A DNA stretch of 64,000 nucleotides from Calliopum simillimum (lineage: Eukaryota > Arthropoda > Insecta > Diptera > Lauxaniidae): NCBI GenBank assembly GCA_951812925.1, contig OX638369.1, positions 29,872,392 to 29,936,391 of the forward strand, read 5' to 3'. Below, piece after piece: positions 1-11,400 of this stretch. The notes under the pieces were generated by a model, which made no database searches, was not told where the DNA came from, and saw only the letters and a program-made list of their open reading frames with translations. Every line of letters begins with the position of its first letter. Positions within the stretch are counted from its first letter, which is position 1. The position numbers were made by a program, and so were the translations under genes.

Positions 1-207
1 CTAAGGTATAAAATAAAAATATGGCAACATTGGAGAATAAACAAACAAAAAAAGAAACAAATTTGCAAACTTTTACATCGCGATTTTTTATTATTAATTT
101 TAAGGCGTAGAAATTTATAAAAAACAAAATAATTTAAAATTCCATTTTTGCATGATAAAGGTGTCTGCGACGAAGTGTAAGAGAGAGTGGTGGTTTTTGC
201 TCACCAA
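1..207. other. 5' flank of JMJD4
   Basis: AT-rich leader and upstream DNA. I see no clear TATA box, DRE or other core promoter element, so the transcription start cannot be placed. Confidence 0.4.
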
Positions 208-1983
208 ATGTTGTTGGACTTAAACCCGGAGAACAAAAACCACAGACGTCTGGAACATGACACAACTTCCACTGCAAAATCACTCCAACAACAGCAAATA
301 CCTAGACTATCATGCAATGAACTTAGCTACAGTGATTTTTATTGGAATCATATGCAAAAAAATTGGCCTGTGGTAATAACAAAAGTTTCAACAAACTGGG
401 AATGCCACTTAAACTGGACGCTAAAAAGTAAATGTAGAAATAATAACAACAATGACAATGCTGATATACAACGCGGCTCAGATCAATTACAGCAACAAAC
501 TACTGCCATAAATTATGACTACCTCAGGCAAAAAGTGGGTAACTGCCATGTTCCAGTTGCCAATTGCTCCAAAGAATACTTCAATAGTCATGAAAAGTGT
601 GAAATGTGCTTTTTTGATTACCTCGACTACTGGCAACGTCAGAGCAAGCAAAATTGTAGCACTGAAACTGATAATGTAATTGAAAACTCCAATTTTGTCA
701 AACCCACCGATAAACACATAGAAAATCTCTACCTCAAAGACTGGCATTTGAAAGCTCAAATACCGGACTACGATTTTTATACAGTTCCTAAATATTTTGC
801 ATCTGATTGGTTAAATGAATATCTATTGGACAATGAAAAAGATGATTATAGATTTGTTTATATGGGACCTAAAAATTCTTGGTATGTAATTTAATTAAAT
901 TAACGTTTTCAAAAATTAAATATTTCACGTTTTTATATGGTTTCTTGGAGCAGTTTATTTATACAGGCATTTGATCAAGTTTTTAGCTACACAAAACATT
1001 TTAATAAAATCTTGGTTTTCTAATGTTTACACAATGATTCGCGGTTGAAAACTCTGTTAGAAAAATTTTGCCCAAGTACAGGATTCGAAGTTTTTATTTA
1101 TGCACGATGAGTCTTTTAAACTTGCACATATGTAAACACGTCGCTTTACGTTGTCATTTTCAAGACAGTGCATTTTATATCTAATAAGACCATACTTTCT
1201 TTTACTGATACAATATGTAAAATAACGATTTTTTGCAGGACGCCCTTTCATGCAGACGTTTTCGGCTCCTACAGTTGGTCAACAAATATTGTTGGCTGTA
1301 AACGTTGGATTCTTTTACCACCGGGTGAGGAAAATGCACTTAAAGACAATTTTGGCAATCTTCCCTTTCGTATTGACGAAAAACAACTGATGGAACGTAA
1401 TTTACGCTATTTTATTATACAACAAACTGAAAATGAAGCTATATTTGTACCGAGCGGTTGGTATCATCAAGTACACAATATAAGCGATACCATTTCCGTT
1501 AATCACAATTGGTTCAACGCTTGTAATTTACAACAAATTTGGCAAAATCTTGCATACAGTATGCAACAAGTTGTCGCAGAAATCGATGATTGCCGTCAAA
1601 TGGATAATTTCGAAGAACACTGTCATACAATGTTACGGGCTAGCTTTGGCATTAATATCTATGATTTTCTTAATATACTTGAACATATTGCAGAAAAGCG
1701 TCTAAAATTATATGCTATAAAAAATAATAATAATCATATGGCTGACGATGGATTGGCCAGCATTAGTATTGATGATAAAATAATTGAAAGAAAACAATAT
1801 TTACTTTTTGATACTTTTACACTGAATGACTTTCATATACGTCAAGACTTGGAAATTATTAATGCAGTTGTTCAAGAAATGCTAAATCATTCGTTAATTT
1901 GCGACAAACGTGCAGTGTTACAAAGCAGATGTTTATGTTTAGAGGAATTGACGAGAGATTATCATAAGAATATTCTAAAATAG
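208..1983 (+). CDS. JMJD4: JmjC-domain 2-oxoglutarate oxygenase, JMJD4 orthologue (2 exons)
   Basis: Coding exons are 208-881 and 1239-1983 (472 aa). The 357-bp intron has a GTATGT donor and a TTTTGCAG acceptor, and the junction restores a TGG codon in GPKNSW-TPFHADVFGSYSW, the hallmark of JMJD4. The JmjC iron triad is visible as His229-x-Asp231 (FHADVF) and His301 (VPSGWYHQVHN), followed by the typical SVNHNWFN. The family is Fe(II)/2-oxoglutarate dependent; human JMJD4 hydroxylates the release factor eRF1, so a role in translation termination is expected (known for the family, not shown here). The frame is open to a GTG at 187, but the first in-frame ATG, at 208, is the start I chose. The N-terminal 60 residues contain Q- and N-rich runs, as is common in flies. 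Length fits the family (about 420-470 aa). The next gene, a serpin, lies 3.5 kb downstream on the same strand. Confidence 0.93.
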
Positions 1984-2023
1984 CCTATAAATTATAGAAT
2001 GTTTAAACTATTTTTACAAAACT

Positions 2024-2029
2024 AATAAA
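2024..2029 (+). terminator. poly(A) signal of JMJD4
   Basis: AATAAA lies 41 bp after the JMJD4 stop codon, in an AT-rich 3' UTR. It is the first canonical signal downstream and fits a short 3' UTR. Confidence 0.6.
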
Positions 2030-2214
2030 ATTGTATCACGTAAAATTAATAAGCTAAAACGTTTAATTTAAAGAAAAAATACTTAGTTTTTTATTTTTTA
2101 TACCCAGAAGTTTAATTGACTAGAACATTCTCAGAACACTTGGGTTTGCTTTTCGTACTATAACAAGAATAGTGAAATGATTTTAGCTGAAAAGAATTTT
2201 ATTTTATTTTATTT

Positions 2215-2800
2215 ATTAGCATTCAAGAAAAGAAAAGAAGAGGATTGTCTCGCATTTCCTCACCGAGGCGAATGTCAGATGGAAAGCTTTAGAAACATGC
2301 AGGATTTCCATTTCATTTAACAAATCAAAAACTTCAGGCCTGCTATCCAGAAATCGTACTGATATTGCAAGAATCGCTGCAGCTTGCACTTGGCACCGGG
2401 CCATCGGCAAGCATGCCGAAAGGCTAGATGTCCCCTTTAATTCTTTCTGTCGGAGTTGCATGGATGACAACGAGAAGGAATCTCTCGAGCACTTTCTCTG
2501 CAATTGCTCTGCTCTAGCTAGAGCCAGGCTTAAATCTCTAGGAAAACCCTTTTTCAACGATTTGAGCGAACTCGCCGATATTGAGATTGGCCACCTGCTC
2601 AACTATGCACATCAATAGAACAAAATGGATATAAATATCCTTTACGGTTTCCTTTAAAGGATATCTAATCCAAACCCTGACAGCCCCTCCTACATACCGC
2701 TTATGTGGTATTAAAACGGCACTAACAGTGCTACTTAGGCTTAGCATCGTTTTACTAAGCCACCACACTAATCTAATCCTTATTAATCAAAAGATTAATT
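2215..2800 (+). mobile_element. 3' fragment of a jockey/I-clade LINE
   Basis: A plus-strand frame running roughly 2334-2618 ends at TAG 2616-2618. It reads as the C-terminal tail of a non-LTR retrotransposon polyprotein: LLSRNRTDIARIAAACTWHR, then a C-x2-C...H-x4-C zinc-knuckle-like pattern (FCRSCMDDN...EHFLCNCSAL), a short acidic tail and the stop. Some 180 bp of GC-richer 3' UTR follow. The endonuclease and reverse transcriptase are absent, so this is a dead 5'-truncated copy, the usual fate of LINE insertions. Open frames on the opposite strand here are shadows of this one. Confidence 0.8.
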
Positions 2801-2829
2801 AAGGTCTTTAGGTTCAAACATATAATTTG

Positions 2830-3435
2830 TAATTATTAACGAATATACGGTTGAACTAATAGCATTGCTCAAATATGCCGTTCATTGAATATGGTATTTT
2901 AAATTAAATGAAATAACAATTGAAAAAATTGAACTATTTGTCTGAGGTCCAGATTGAACTAGGAACATTTAGTAGTTTTTTTCTCTTATCCCAATTGTCA
3001 AGGTTTTCTAAGTTGAAAAATGCATGGAATTTTCGATCCTTGCAAATAATGACTTAAGTTCATAATAAGTTAGTATAATTTTCACATAACCATTTTAATC
3101 ATTCTATAGCATGAAAATCAAAGTGTGACCCACTTCTATCGAATTCGATTAGCCTATATCAAATATAGTATATCATTTATTAATTATTATCAAATTTTGG
3201 TGTATATAATCATATTGTTTTCTCAGTGTAGAATTAGTTCCAATCGAAATCGAATTATCTATCATCTCTTTTGAGGAATATCATGCTCAACAAACAATTT
3301 TTGATTTTATTTATGCGAAAAAGTTTTCATTATAAAAGTGAAGCCACTGATAAAATTTAACCATTACATGAAGTGAAATTTAGCCTGGGAAATTTTATTT
3401 CATTCATGACAAACCCACTAAGCGAGAATTTCATA
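2830..3435. other. intergenic, no feature recognised
   Basis: AT-rich DNA between the LINE fragment and the next MITE. No convincing ORF, repeat or RNA gene. Confidence 0.5.
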
Positions 3436-3824
3436 ATCAGGCCTGTTCCGCAATCCATTTGGTTTCAATTACTTTTCATTTCGGAAGCTAAGTATTTGAA
3501 AAAAATGGTGAGTCACACGATAAAAGTATCAGAATCTATTTTGTGGAGAATTACAGGTTCTACAAATAATATTGATATACATTTACGAAAAAGTAACCGT
3601 TTAGGAAATATTCGATAAAATCGAATTTTATGATTTTTTGTGGTTTTTTAAGATAATATCCTAAACGGTTACTTTTTCGTTAATGCAAATCAATATGATT
3701 TGTAGAACTTTTAATCTTCACGAAGAGATTCTAATACTTTTTATCGTTCGACTCACCGTTTTCATCAAAAAAGCCTCTTAAGTGAAAAGTAATTGAAATC
3801 ACACGGATTTCGGAAGAGGCTTGA
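3436..3824. mobile_element. palindromic MITE with GGCCTGTTCCG-type ends
   Basis: The whole 390-bp unit folds on itself. The left arm starts GGCCTGTTCCGCAATCC and contains TTTCAATTACTTTTCATTTC, TGAGTCACACGATAAAAGT and AAAAGTAACCGTTTAGGA. The right arm carries the reverse complements of each in reverse order, ending in AAGTAATTGAAATCACACGG and then GGAAGAGGCT. No coding capacity. Two further relatives with the same ends flank the first WWOX exons at 21892-22472 and 24622-25433. Confidence 0.8.
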
Positions 3825-3839
3825 ATGATTTAAGTTTTG

Positions 3840-5300
3840 TTTTTTTCCAAAATTTCTGTGAACAATACGCTCAATCCAACATGTCATCCGATACGTGCGT
3901 TTTGTTAGCAAAGTAATGTAAATTAGTTCCGTTTCAAACAATCCTAATGATTCAAGTTTTTAGAAAAATGCTAATACTATTTTACATTGTATGAAAGTAC
4001 TTTCATTCTCAAAGTAGCTGAATCACGTGAATTAGTCATACATTTGCAAATTAAAAAAATACTTGACGTTTCTAAGGTACAAAATCCAAAATTATGTAAA
4101 TTATATTAAATTCTTCAAAAAAATGTGTGATTTTCTTTTTTAAATTCAAAAAGAAATGCACATTACGTTCACGCGCGTCATAGAGAACTTGACAATAAAG
4201 TGGGAAAACACAAAATATTTCTACAATATGTATACGAGTAATGCTAATGTGCTTCCTAATGAATATTGTTGTACATGATCAACTTAATGCCGAGCTTTGC
4301 CGCTTCTACGCTCTGAAAAAAGTCGATGTACGGAGATGCTAAAATCAAAATCAAGTATGTACGAGTATAGATAAGTCATTAATGAAAAAACACGTAAATA
4401 GCTATAATCGGTCATGTTCGCCCATGAAAAAGGCGGAGCAGACAAAAATAAAAAAATCTTTTACACTGAGCACGGTTCTCCGGAACGACGTTTAATAACA
4501 AGTATGCAGAACCCCTGAGTTTCTTTTTTTTTTTTTTTACAATACCTAATGGTGTTAGCAACATAATTCAAAAATTTGTAAAAAAATCACAACAAACCAA
4601 AACGAAATGCTCTACAACATATGGTTTTTGAGTTATTCTAATCTAAAAATGCAAAAGTATGATTTTTGAATTTATATAGAGGACACAAGAAATTGTTTTG
4701 CTCTTTTCTACTAGATGCATCAATTAGTACTATATATCGTCTTCAAAATAAGCTATGAAAACTTATAATTAAGCCCCGTTCCGGAGAACTGTATGTGTTG
4801 ATCTCGTCAGTTCAAAATTGGTATTTCGTTTAATATAACAAAATAAAGAATATATCGTCAACTGAAATCCAACAAGATTCAAACTTCAAAATTAAGTTTT
4901 TGAGTGATTACATATGTTGAATTTAACTTAAAATGCTTGCCAAAATTGGCTTCGAAATCTAAAATATTTTGAGTTTTGAGACGTTTTTTGCTGCACCTAT
5001 GAAAAAATAAAATATATAACGTCTTTTTGGATTTTAAATGATGACATATACCGATTATTTATTTACGACATATTTTTTTCCCATGAACTTCACAACTTCA
5101 ATGTTATGATAATGGTGTATGCTATGAATACTAATCTCTCTCTCTTATGTATTTCAACAGAACTAATAAGCTCTATTCTAACTGATGTAGGGTACAAAAA
5201 GAAACGACTAAATTGCAATTCGCGATGAGCTTCGCATCCAGTTAAGTAGATCACTTGGAGGGTTCCACATCGCTTACTCATGTTGTAACGAGCGCGTTCA
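3840..5300. other. intergenic; dispersed repeats only
   Basis: No gene. An inverted pair CGGTTCTCCGGAACG (about 4480) / CGTTCCGGAGAACTG (about 4780) brackets a segment with ACAACAAACCAAAA and GAAATTGTTTTGCTC words that recur at 6650-6790 and 53220-53420. It is probably a degenerate non-autonomous transposon. The rest is AT-rich DNA upstream of the serpin. Confidence 0.45.
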
Positions 5301-5463
5301 CAATTTTTTTCATTATCAAAATATAAATTTTTGATAAAAATAAATTAAATTCCAACAACAAAATTAAATAGAAATCAAAAAGTTTAAATTTATTAGTACA
5401 ATAAACAAGTGAAATTAAAAAAGTACAAGCAGAGCTTACGTTAATTAGCAAGCAAAATTCAAT

Positions 5464-8400
5464 ATGATGAGATACAGTGACAAAAGTTTATCTCTACTCG
5501 TACTGCTGCTACTGGTTGGCCTTCAACGAAACTTTGTAAACACACAATCAGAAACAGATTCAAAAGCTGAACTTTACAGAAAATACTTAGCGCTTAACAG
5601 TGATATTGGTAGGGGGACGCAACAACCCACGCCATGGAATAACCAAATGAGTCAGACGACATCATCGTTATATCCTCAAACGAATAGTGGGGCCAATCAA
5701 GTTAGCGGCAGTGCTGTGCAGCAATTTGATGAAAGAGTTTCCAATTTGATCTCTAATCATGTACTAAAATTCTCACATAATGTTGGCGTACATTTGGCTG
5801 AGTCGCAATACAGCAAAAGTGAAGTCTTCTCACCAGTGAGCATAATGTCAGCTTTGGCGCTTTTAATGCTCGGCGCCAAGGGTAGAAGCTATCAAGAGTT
5901 GAGAAAAGTTTTTGGACTTGATCTTGATACAGAGTTACTTAGTAATCCAAGTAAATTTCATACCGAATTGGGTTATATGTTGGAAGATCTGGAATCGAAT
6001 AGCAACACCATACATTCGCGTAATCGTAATACATCCGAATGGCGTAGTACTGTAGTTAATCACAGTATGAGAAATACAAATAATAATAATAATAATGCTG
6101 CAAATGGGAATGCCATGGATCATATAACTAAAATTGCAAACGGAATATTTGTACAAACTGGTTATAGCTTAAATCCCGATTATAGGTAAGAAGTTTAGAA
6201 ATTATATGCATACTTACATACATTTATATACATATGTATGTATATGCACGTCTGCGCACACATTCTGTTTAACGTACTTACCCAAGGCGTAAATTTTCAA
6301 GCGATTCTTAAGATAGCACTTGTTTCCATAGAATTTTACATTAGCCAATGATTTTTTGCAAGACTGCGTCTCCCGGGGAATTTTTCTCTGCCATGCGTTC
6401 TCCATTGCAGTCTGAGAAAAATTCCCCGGGAATATTGATTCACGGTAACCTCCTATATAGTTTGTATTAAAAGACTCAATAAATTTGAATTGAATTAAGC
6501 GTTTGAATATCAAATTCGCTCATATAGAAACACCTATCCTCAATCAAAAAAGAGTTTGATGAAAATGCCTAACAAAACGGTTCACGGTATGTTATTCCAG
6601 CTATTTCATAGTTTCGAAAACTGTTCTGAATCAATTTTAAAATGAGGTACATTTGAGAAAAACACAACAAACCAAAATGGTCGTTTTCGATGTATTTGTC
6701 GGTGCTGAAACGGAATACAGTTTCGAAATTGCTCTATCACGTATGGTTTTTGAAAAAGAGCAAAACAATTTATATAACCTCAAAAGTCATGCTCTAAACC
6801 AATAGCGCATTCCGAACCACAAAGGTGTTTTGTTTTTACTTTTACTAGAATCGTCCAATTGTCAAAATTTGACCACAAATGTATTAAATAATCTTGGTAC
6901 TTTTTGGACAGTTTAAGTACTTTTTTGCTATTTGGTACAATGACAAATGTGAAACAGTATATGTGAAACGTGTGTGACCGCGTATTTTGTCGTTGTTAAT
7001 ATTGAAAAGTTTGCATTTAATTTTACATGGCTTAATGACGAAATATTAAAATAGTTTTAACTTTGTGCACATTTACACACAAATACCTTTCTAATGATGT
7101 ATAATTCAAAACAGTGCGCCATTTCTAACAAAGTAAAAAAGGTGGGACGAGTATCATTTATAGATTTTATTTTAGAGAACGCTTCGCAAAAGCCCAAGGT
7201 TAGCTTCAAAACACTTACATCTTAGAGCATGCAATGCTAAAAAATCTTTGCAGAGCGCTTATTTCTATATAGTAAGCGCTTATGAGAGTCTGTTGAAGCG
7301 CTTTTTTCCCCTTGTGTATGTTTATAAATACACATGCATATAAATTAAAACAAGAAATTGTTGAGAAAAACCTAATCGTTTGAATTTTATATTCTTCAAA
7401 TTATCGAACATTAATATTAAGTAAAAAAACGGCCCTATCATAAATATCGTCAACTTATTGCTTTTGAGCTGATTGCACATTTGGGTTTTAAAAAAAAAAT
7501 TTATTTTTTCAAAGTTACTCGCTAATTAATTTATAGCAAAGAAAGATCTATCTCCAAGAAAATTTTCAGATATAAATAAGTAGAGGTCACTAAAGGTCGA
7601 TGACTTTATAAAAATGTATGTGAAGAATCCTCAAACGCTTTAAAAATTGGTATGATAATTTTGTAGCAAATGCAATTTTTTTTTTAGAAAACTTACTTTT
7701 CAAAAAAAACCCTTTATTAAATTTAAATTGTTTTAATATATTCATATTTTATTTTGAAATCTGGGACTGAATCGCCGTATCAGTGAACGTGCAATACGTG
7801 ACGTAAAACCATGTATTTAGTAATGCGAAATACATTTCAAAAACATGATTTTACGTCACGAGTTGTACGTACACGGATGCGTCGATTCAACCCCTGATAA
7901 CACTACACGATTTTCGACTGGAGGAACCAAATAGTGTTCCTAAAGTCATTTAGTGCGCTAAATTCGAATCTGCAATCGGTTTTTCTCTATCAGGTCAGGT
8001 TTTGGAGATAATCGACCTTTTCGATTTTTGAGGTTATAGCTCCATTTTTTCGAACATATTTTGAGAAACCCAATTTCAATCGAATATGTTTTTACACTAT
8101 TATTGAGAAAAATTCTTAAACTTTCAACAAATGTACCAATATCTAAGATCCGATTCGAATTGGCTGAGTTATAGCAACGAAAACCTCATTTTTATAGTAG
8201 TTTTTTACACTTTTTCGAGTTAAAGCCAAATTAAACACGGTTTTTTTGCCTGTAGCTTATACAAGTATATATCTTTTATATTTTAATTCAATAGTGTATT
8301 TTATTGCAAATATTTGGAGTTAAATTTTAGTAAAATCGGATAATTTTTTAAAAAGTTATTAAGGTTTTAGTGAAATAAGACCATTTCGATTTTCATAGAA

Positions 8401-11400
8401 AACAAATTATTTTTAAATTTTTGTTGAAAAAATTCATTTTTTCTAACAAAATCGAAATGGTCTTATTTCACTAAAACCTTAAAAATTTTTTAAAAAATGA
8501 ACCGATTTTGCTAAAATTGAACTTTAAGTATTTGCAATTAAATACACTATTGAATTAAAATATAAAAAATTTATATTTGTATAAGCTACTGACAAAAAGA
8601 CCGTGTTTAATTTGGCTTAAACACGAAAAAGTGTAAAAAACTACTATACAAATGAACTTTTCGTTGCTATAACTCAGACAATTTGAATCGGATCTTAGAT
8701 ATTGGTACACTCGTTGAAAGTTTAAGAATTTTTCTCTATAATAGTGTAAAAACATATTCGATCGAAAATCGAAAAGGCCGATTATCTCCAAAACCTGACC
8801 TGATAGAGAATAACCGATTGCAGATTCGAATTTAGCGCACCCAAATTACTTTAGAAACATCATCTTCTTCTCCAGTCGAAATTTTTTTCGAAATTTGTCG
8901 ACCAGTGTAATCTATATATTAATACGCAAGAAAAAAACTTGTCCAACTTTTTTTACTATGTTAGAAATGGAGTACGACTTTAAATTATACACCATTAGAA
9001 AGGTATTTGTGTGTAGATGTGCACAAATTTAAAATAATGTTAATATTTTAACTTTAAGCTAGGTAAAATTAAATACAAATGTTTCAATATTAACGACAAA
9101 ATACACGCTTACACAGAGCTGAAAAAAGATAAAGCACAAAGCTAAAGACAAAAAGCATAGTCATATTTCGCTTTAATTATACCAGGGATGATAAATGAGC
9201 TTTCTATTTTATACCAAATAGCAAAAACAAATTACTAAAAGTGTCCAAAATTATTTAATACATTTGTGGTCGAATTTTGACCACTGGGCGATTCTAGTAA
9301 ACATTAAAAGCTAAATATTTGATTACTTCGAAAAAAAAATTATTTAAGTGCATTTTTTTAAAGTACTTTAATTAGTGAATTAAAAAAGCTCATAATCAAC
9401 TAGTATACTAGTGTCCGATTAAGAAAAAAATAATTAAATTAGAGAAAACTTAATTGCTCACAACACGCTATACAGGTCTAAAAACGAAATTTTGTTGGTT
9501 CAACTCGTTTTGTGTTTTTTCTTTAACTTGGTAGATTTAAAATTTGAATTTAAGATTCAAAATTTAAACAAAAACGTTAATGAATCGTGCTCCTATTGGA
9601 AATAAATGGACAGTAAGTCTAATGCGCATACAAATTTCATTAAGTTATTGTTTAAACCGTGAAGCGTGAAGAGCCCTTTGAGGTATAATGCGCTGAATAC
9701 TCACTCATCCGAAGTGAAAAAAAAAAAAAAAACTAACAAAAATCAGTTCCGGAAGCTTTTAGACCAGTAAATTAAAAATGAATGTTCATACAGGGAAAGA
9801 AAAATATATAAAAATTATCAGAAACGACAGATTTAGGTATTTTTGTGAGTTATTTCAGAAAATACTAGGCAGCAGCTTATAAATTTTTATAATAAATGAT
9901 TTAACTTCTTCAAGATCTTATAAAAAATTTTGAGAATGTTGGGTAAAAATTCCAACTCAATAATTTGTATGTATCCAACAGGAACTATTCATATCTGATT
10001 CAGTTATAAGCCACATTTTTTCTATAAAACTTTATTGAACAGTATGGCAAATTTTGATAATTTGGTAGGTCATTTTAAAACACAGTTTCAGTCAACTTCA
10101 TTATCAATCTGTTCGTTTACTCCAATGCATAAAACGTACGTAAACGAGGGCTTATCGGGTAAAAACTTGGAGTAAACGAACAGACTGTATATTGATGGTA
10201 ATAGTGCAGATGGCTCATGAGCGCGTCTATCAAGCTCTGTGTATTTATCGCCCAATGTTAAACACAAAAAAATAAAATTTTTTTTAAATTTTTCGTGTTT
10301 TAATTTAATAGTATTTTTTATTTTAATTATTTTTTTATTTTTTTAATATGTAACTACTGTTTAAAAAAAAAGTAATATTTAAAAAAATTGTATTCCTGTT
10401 TATAGTTTTTACTATTGTGTTTGATAATTTTTACTTGGCTAATATTGAAATAATGTTTAGGAGAAAATTTTAAATTTTTATAAAATTTTTAGGGACTTTT
10501 TAAAAAATATGTAAAGTGGACGAAGATCAGTAATTTTTGATAAATTTTCGCTACAAAAATGATAAAACTTTTCTTTCCGTATAATATCGGTACATACTGA
10601 TTTGAAAAAGCTATCACATACACACTTTGATGAAAACCAGTCCCAGAAAAATAAAGTCGATAATCATAATTCTGCTACCGTCTATCTACCTGTATTTGAG
10701 GCTAAATAGAAGATATCTGCATTTACCTACTTGAGAAATGCTTCAAATCGTTTTCTCTTCTTTTGCAATTTGTACCTTAGCAATGACTAAGAAAGCGCAG
10801 CTTTATCGAAATAAGTGTCTTATTATAAAATGGTATAAATTTATTATTGTATATCTTTACTAACATTTTTAATCTTTGAATATATTTTTTTGATCAGAGT
10901 ACATGATTAAATTAATCTTCTGCGATATCGCTTTGTAATCACGCAAGTTCGGACGTTCAGGATAAACCGATATGCGATTTTCCAAAATTTTTTCAATGAC
11001 TAACTAGGAAATTCTTGCACGATTCGCCATAGCGATTCGCGTTGAGTCATAAAAGGATTTTCTTCGTAAAAACGTGACAGAAATATTTGATTACTTTGGC
11101 GAACACGAATTATTGTTTTATATTATTTACAATAGTCATGCATGTGGAACATAAATGATATTTTAAGTTGTTGGCTTTTTGTGACTCAACGTAATTATAA
11201 ATCAAAGAACTTCGAATAGAATCGTGATACGATTTAAACTATATTTAGGTATTTGTATAATGCCAATAAAGAAAATATTGTATTGAACCGTCAGCATTCA
11301 GATGAGTCTAAAAGGCTTATTAGTACCCCCAAAAATGTTGGACAATTTTTCAAATGAAGTACATTTTTTTTGCAATAATTAACCTTCAAATTTGTTTCCT

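Larger units (their letters stand above)
6838..9312. repeat. 2.5-kb imperfect palindrome inside serpin intron 1
   Basis: Outer arms match in reverse complement: TTGACCACAAATGTATTAAATAAT near 6870 against its complement near 9260; AAATACCTTTCTAATG near 7085 against 9000. Inner arms run 7958-8420 and 8430-8845 (AATCTGCAATCGG...CCGATTGCAGATT; AAGACCATTTCGATTT...AAATCGAAATGG). The left arm is about 800 bp longer because other repeats have landed at 7150-7900. It contains no coding sequence. The inner part shares CTATCAGGTC(A/T)G with the fold-back at 21110-21690, so it is one repeat family nested in another. Confidence 0.75.

Noticed and set aside
187..207. GTG at 187 as the JMJD4 start
   Set aside because: The frame is open there, but nuclear genes start at ATG; the first in-frame ATG is 208.
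2216..2768. Minus-strand ORFs of 128 and 76 codons
   Set aside because: They are shadows of the plus-strand LINE C-terminal frame, which has the cysteine pattern and stop.
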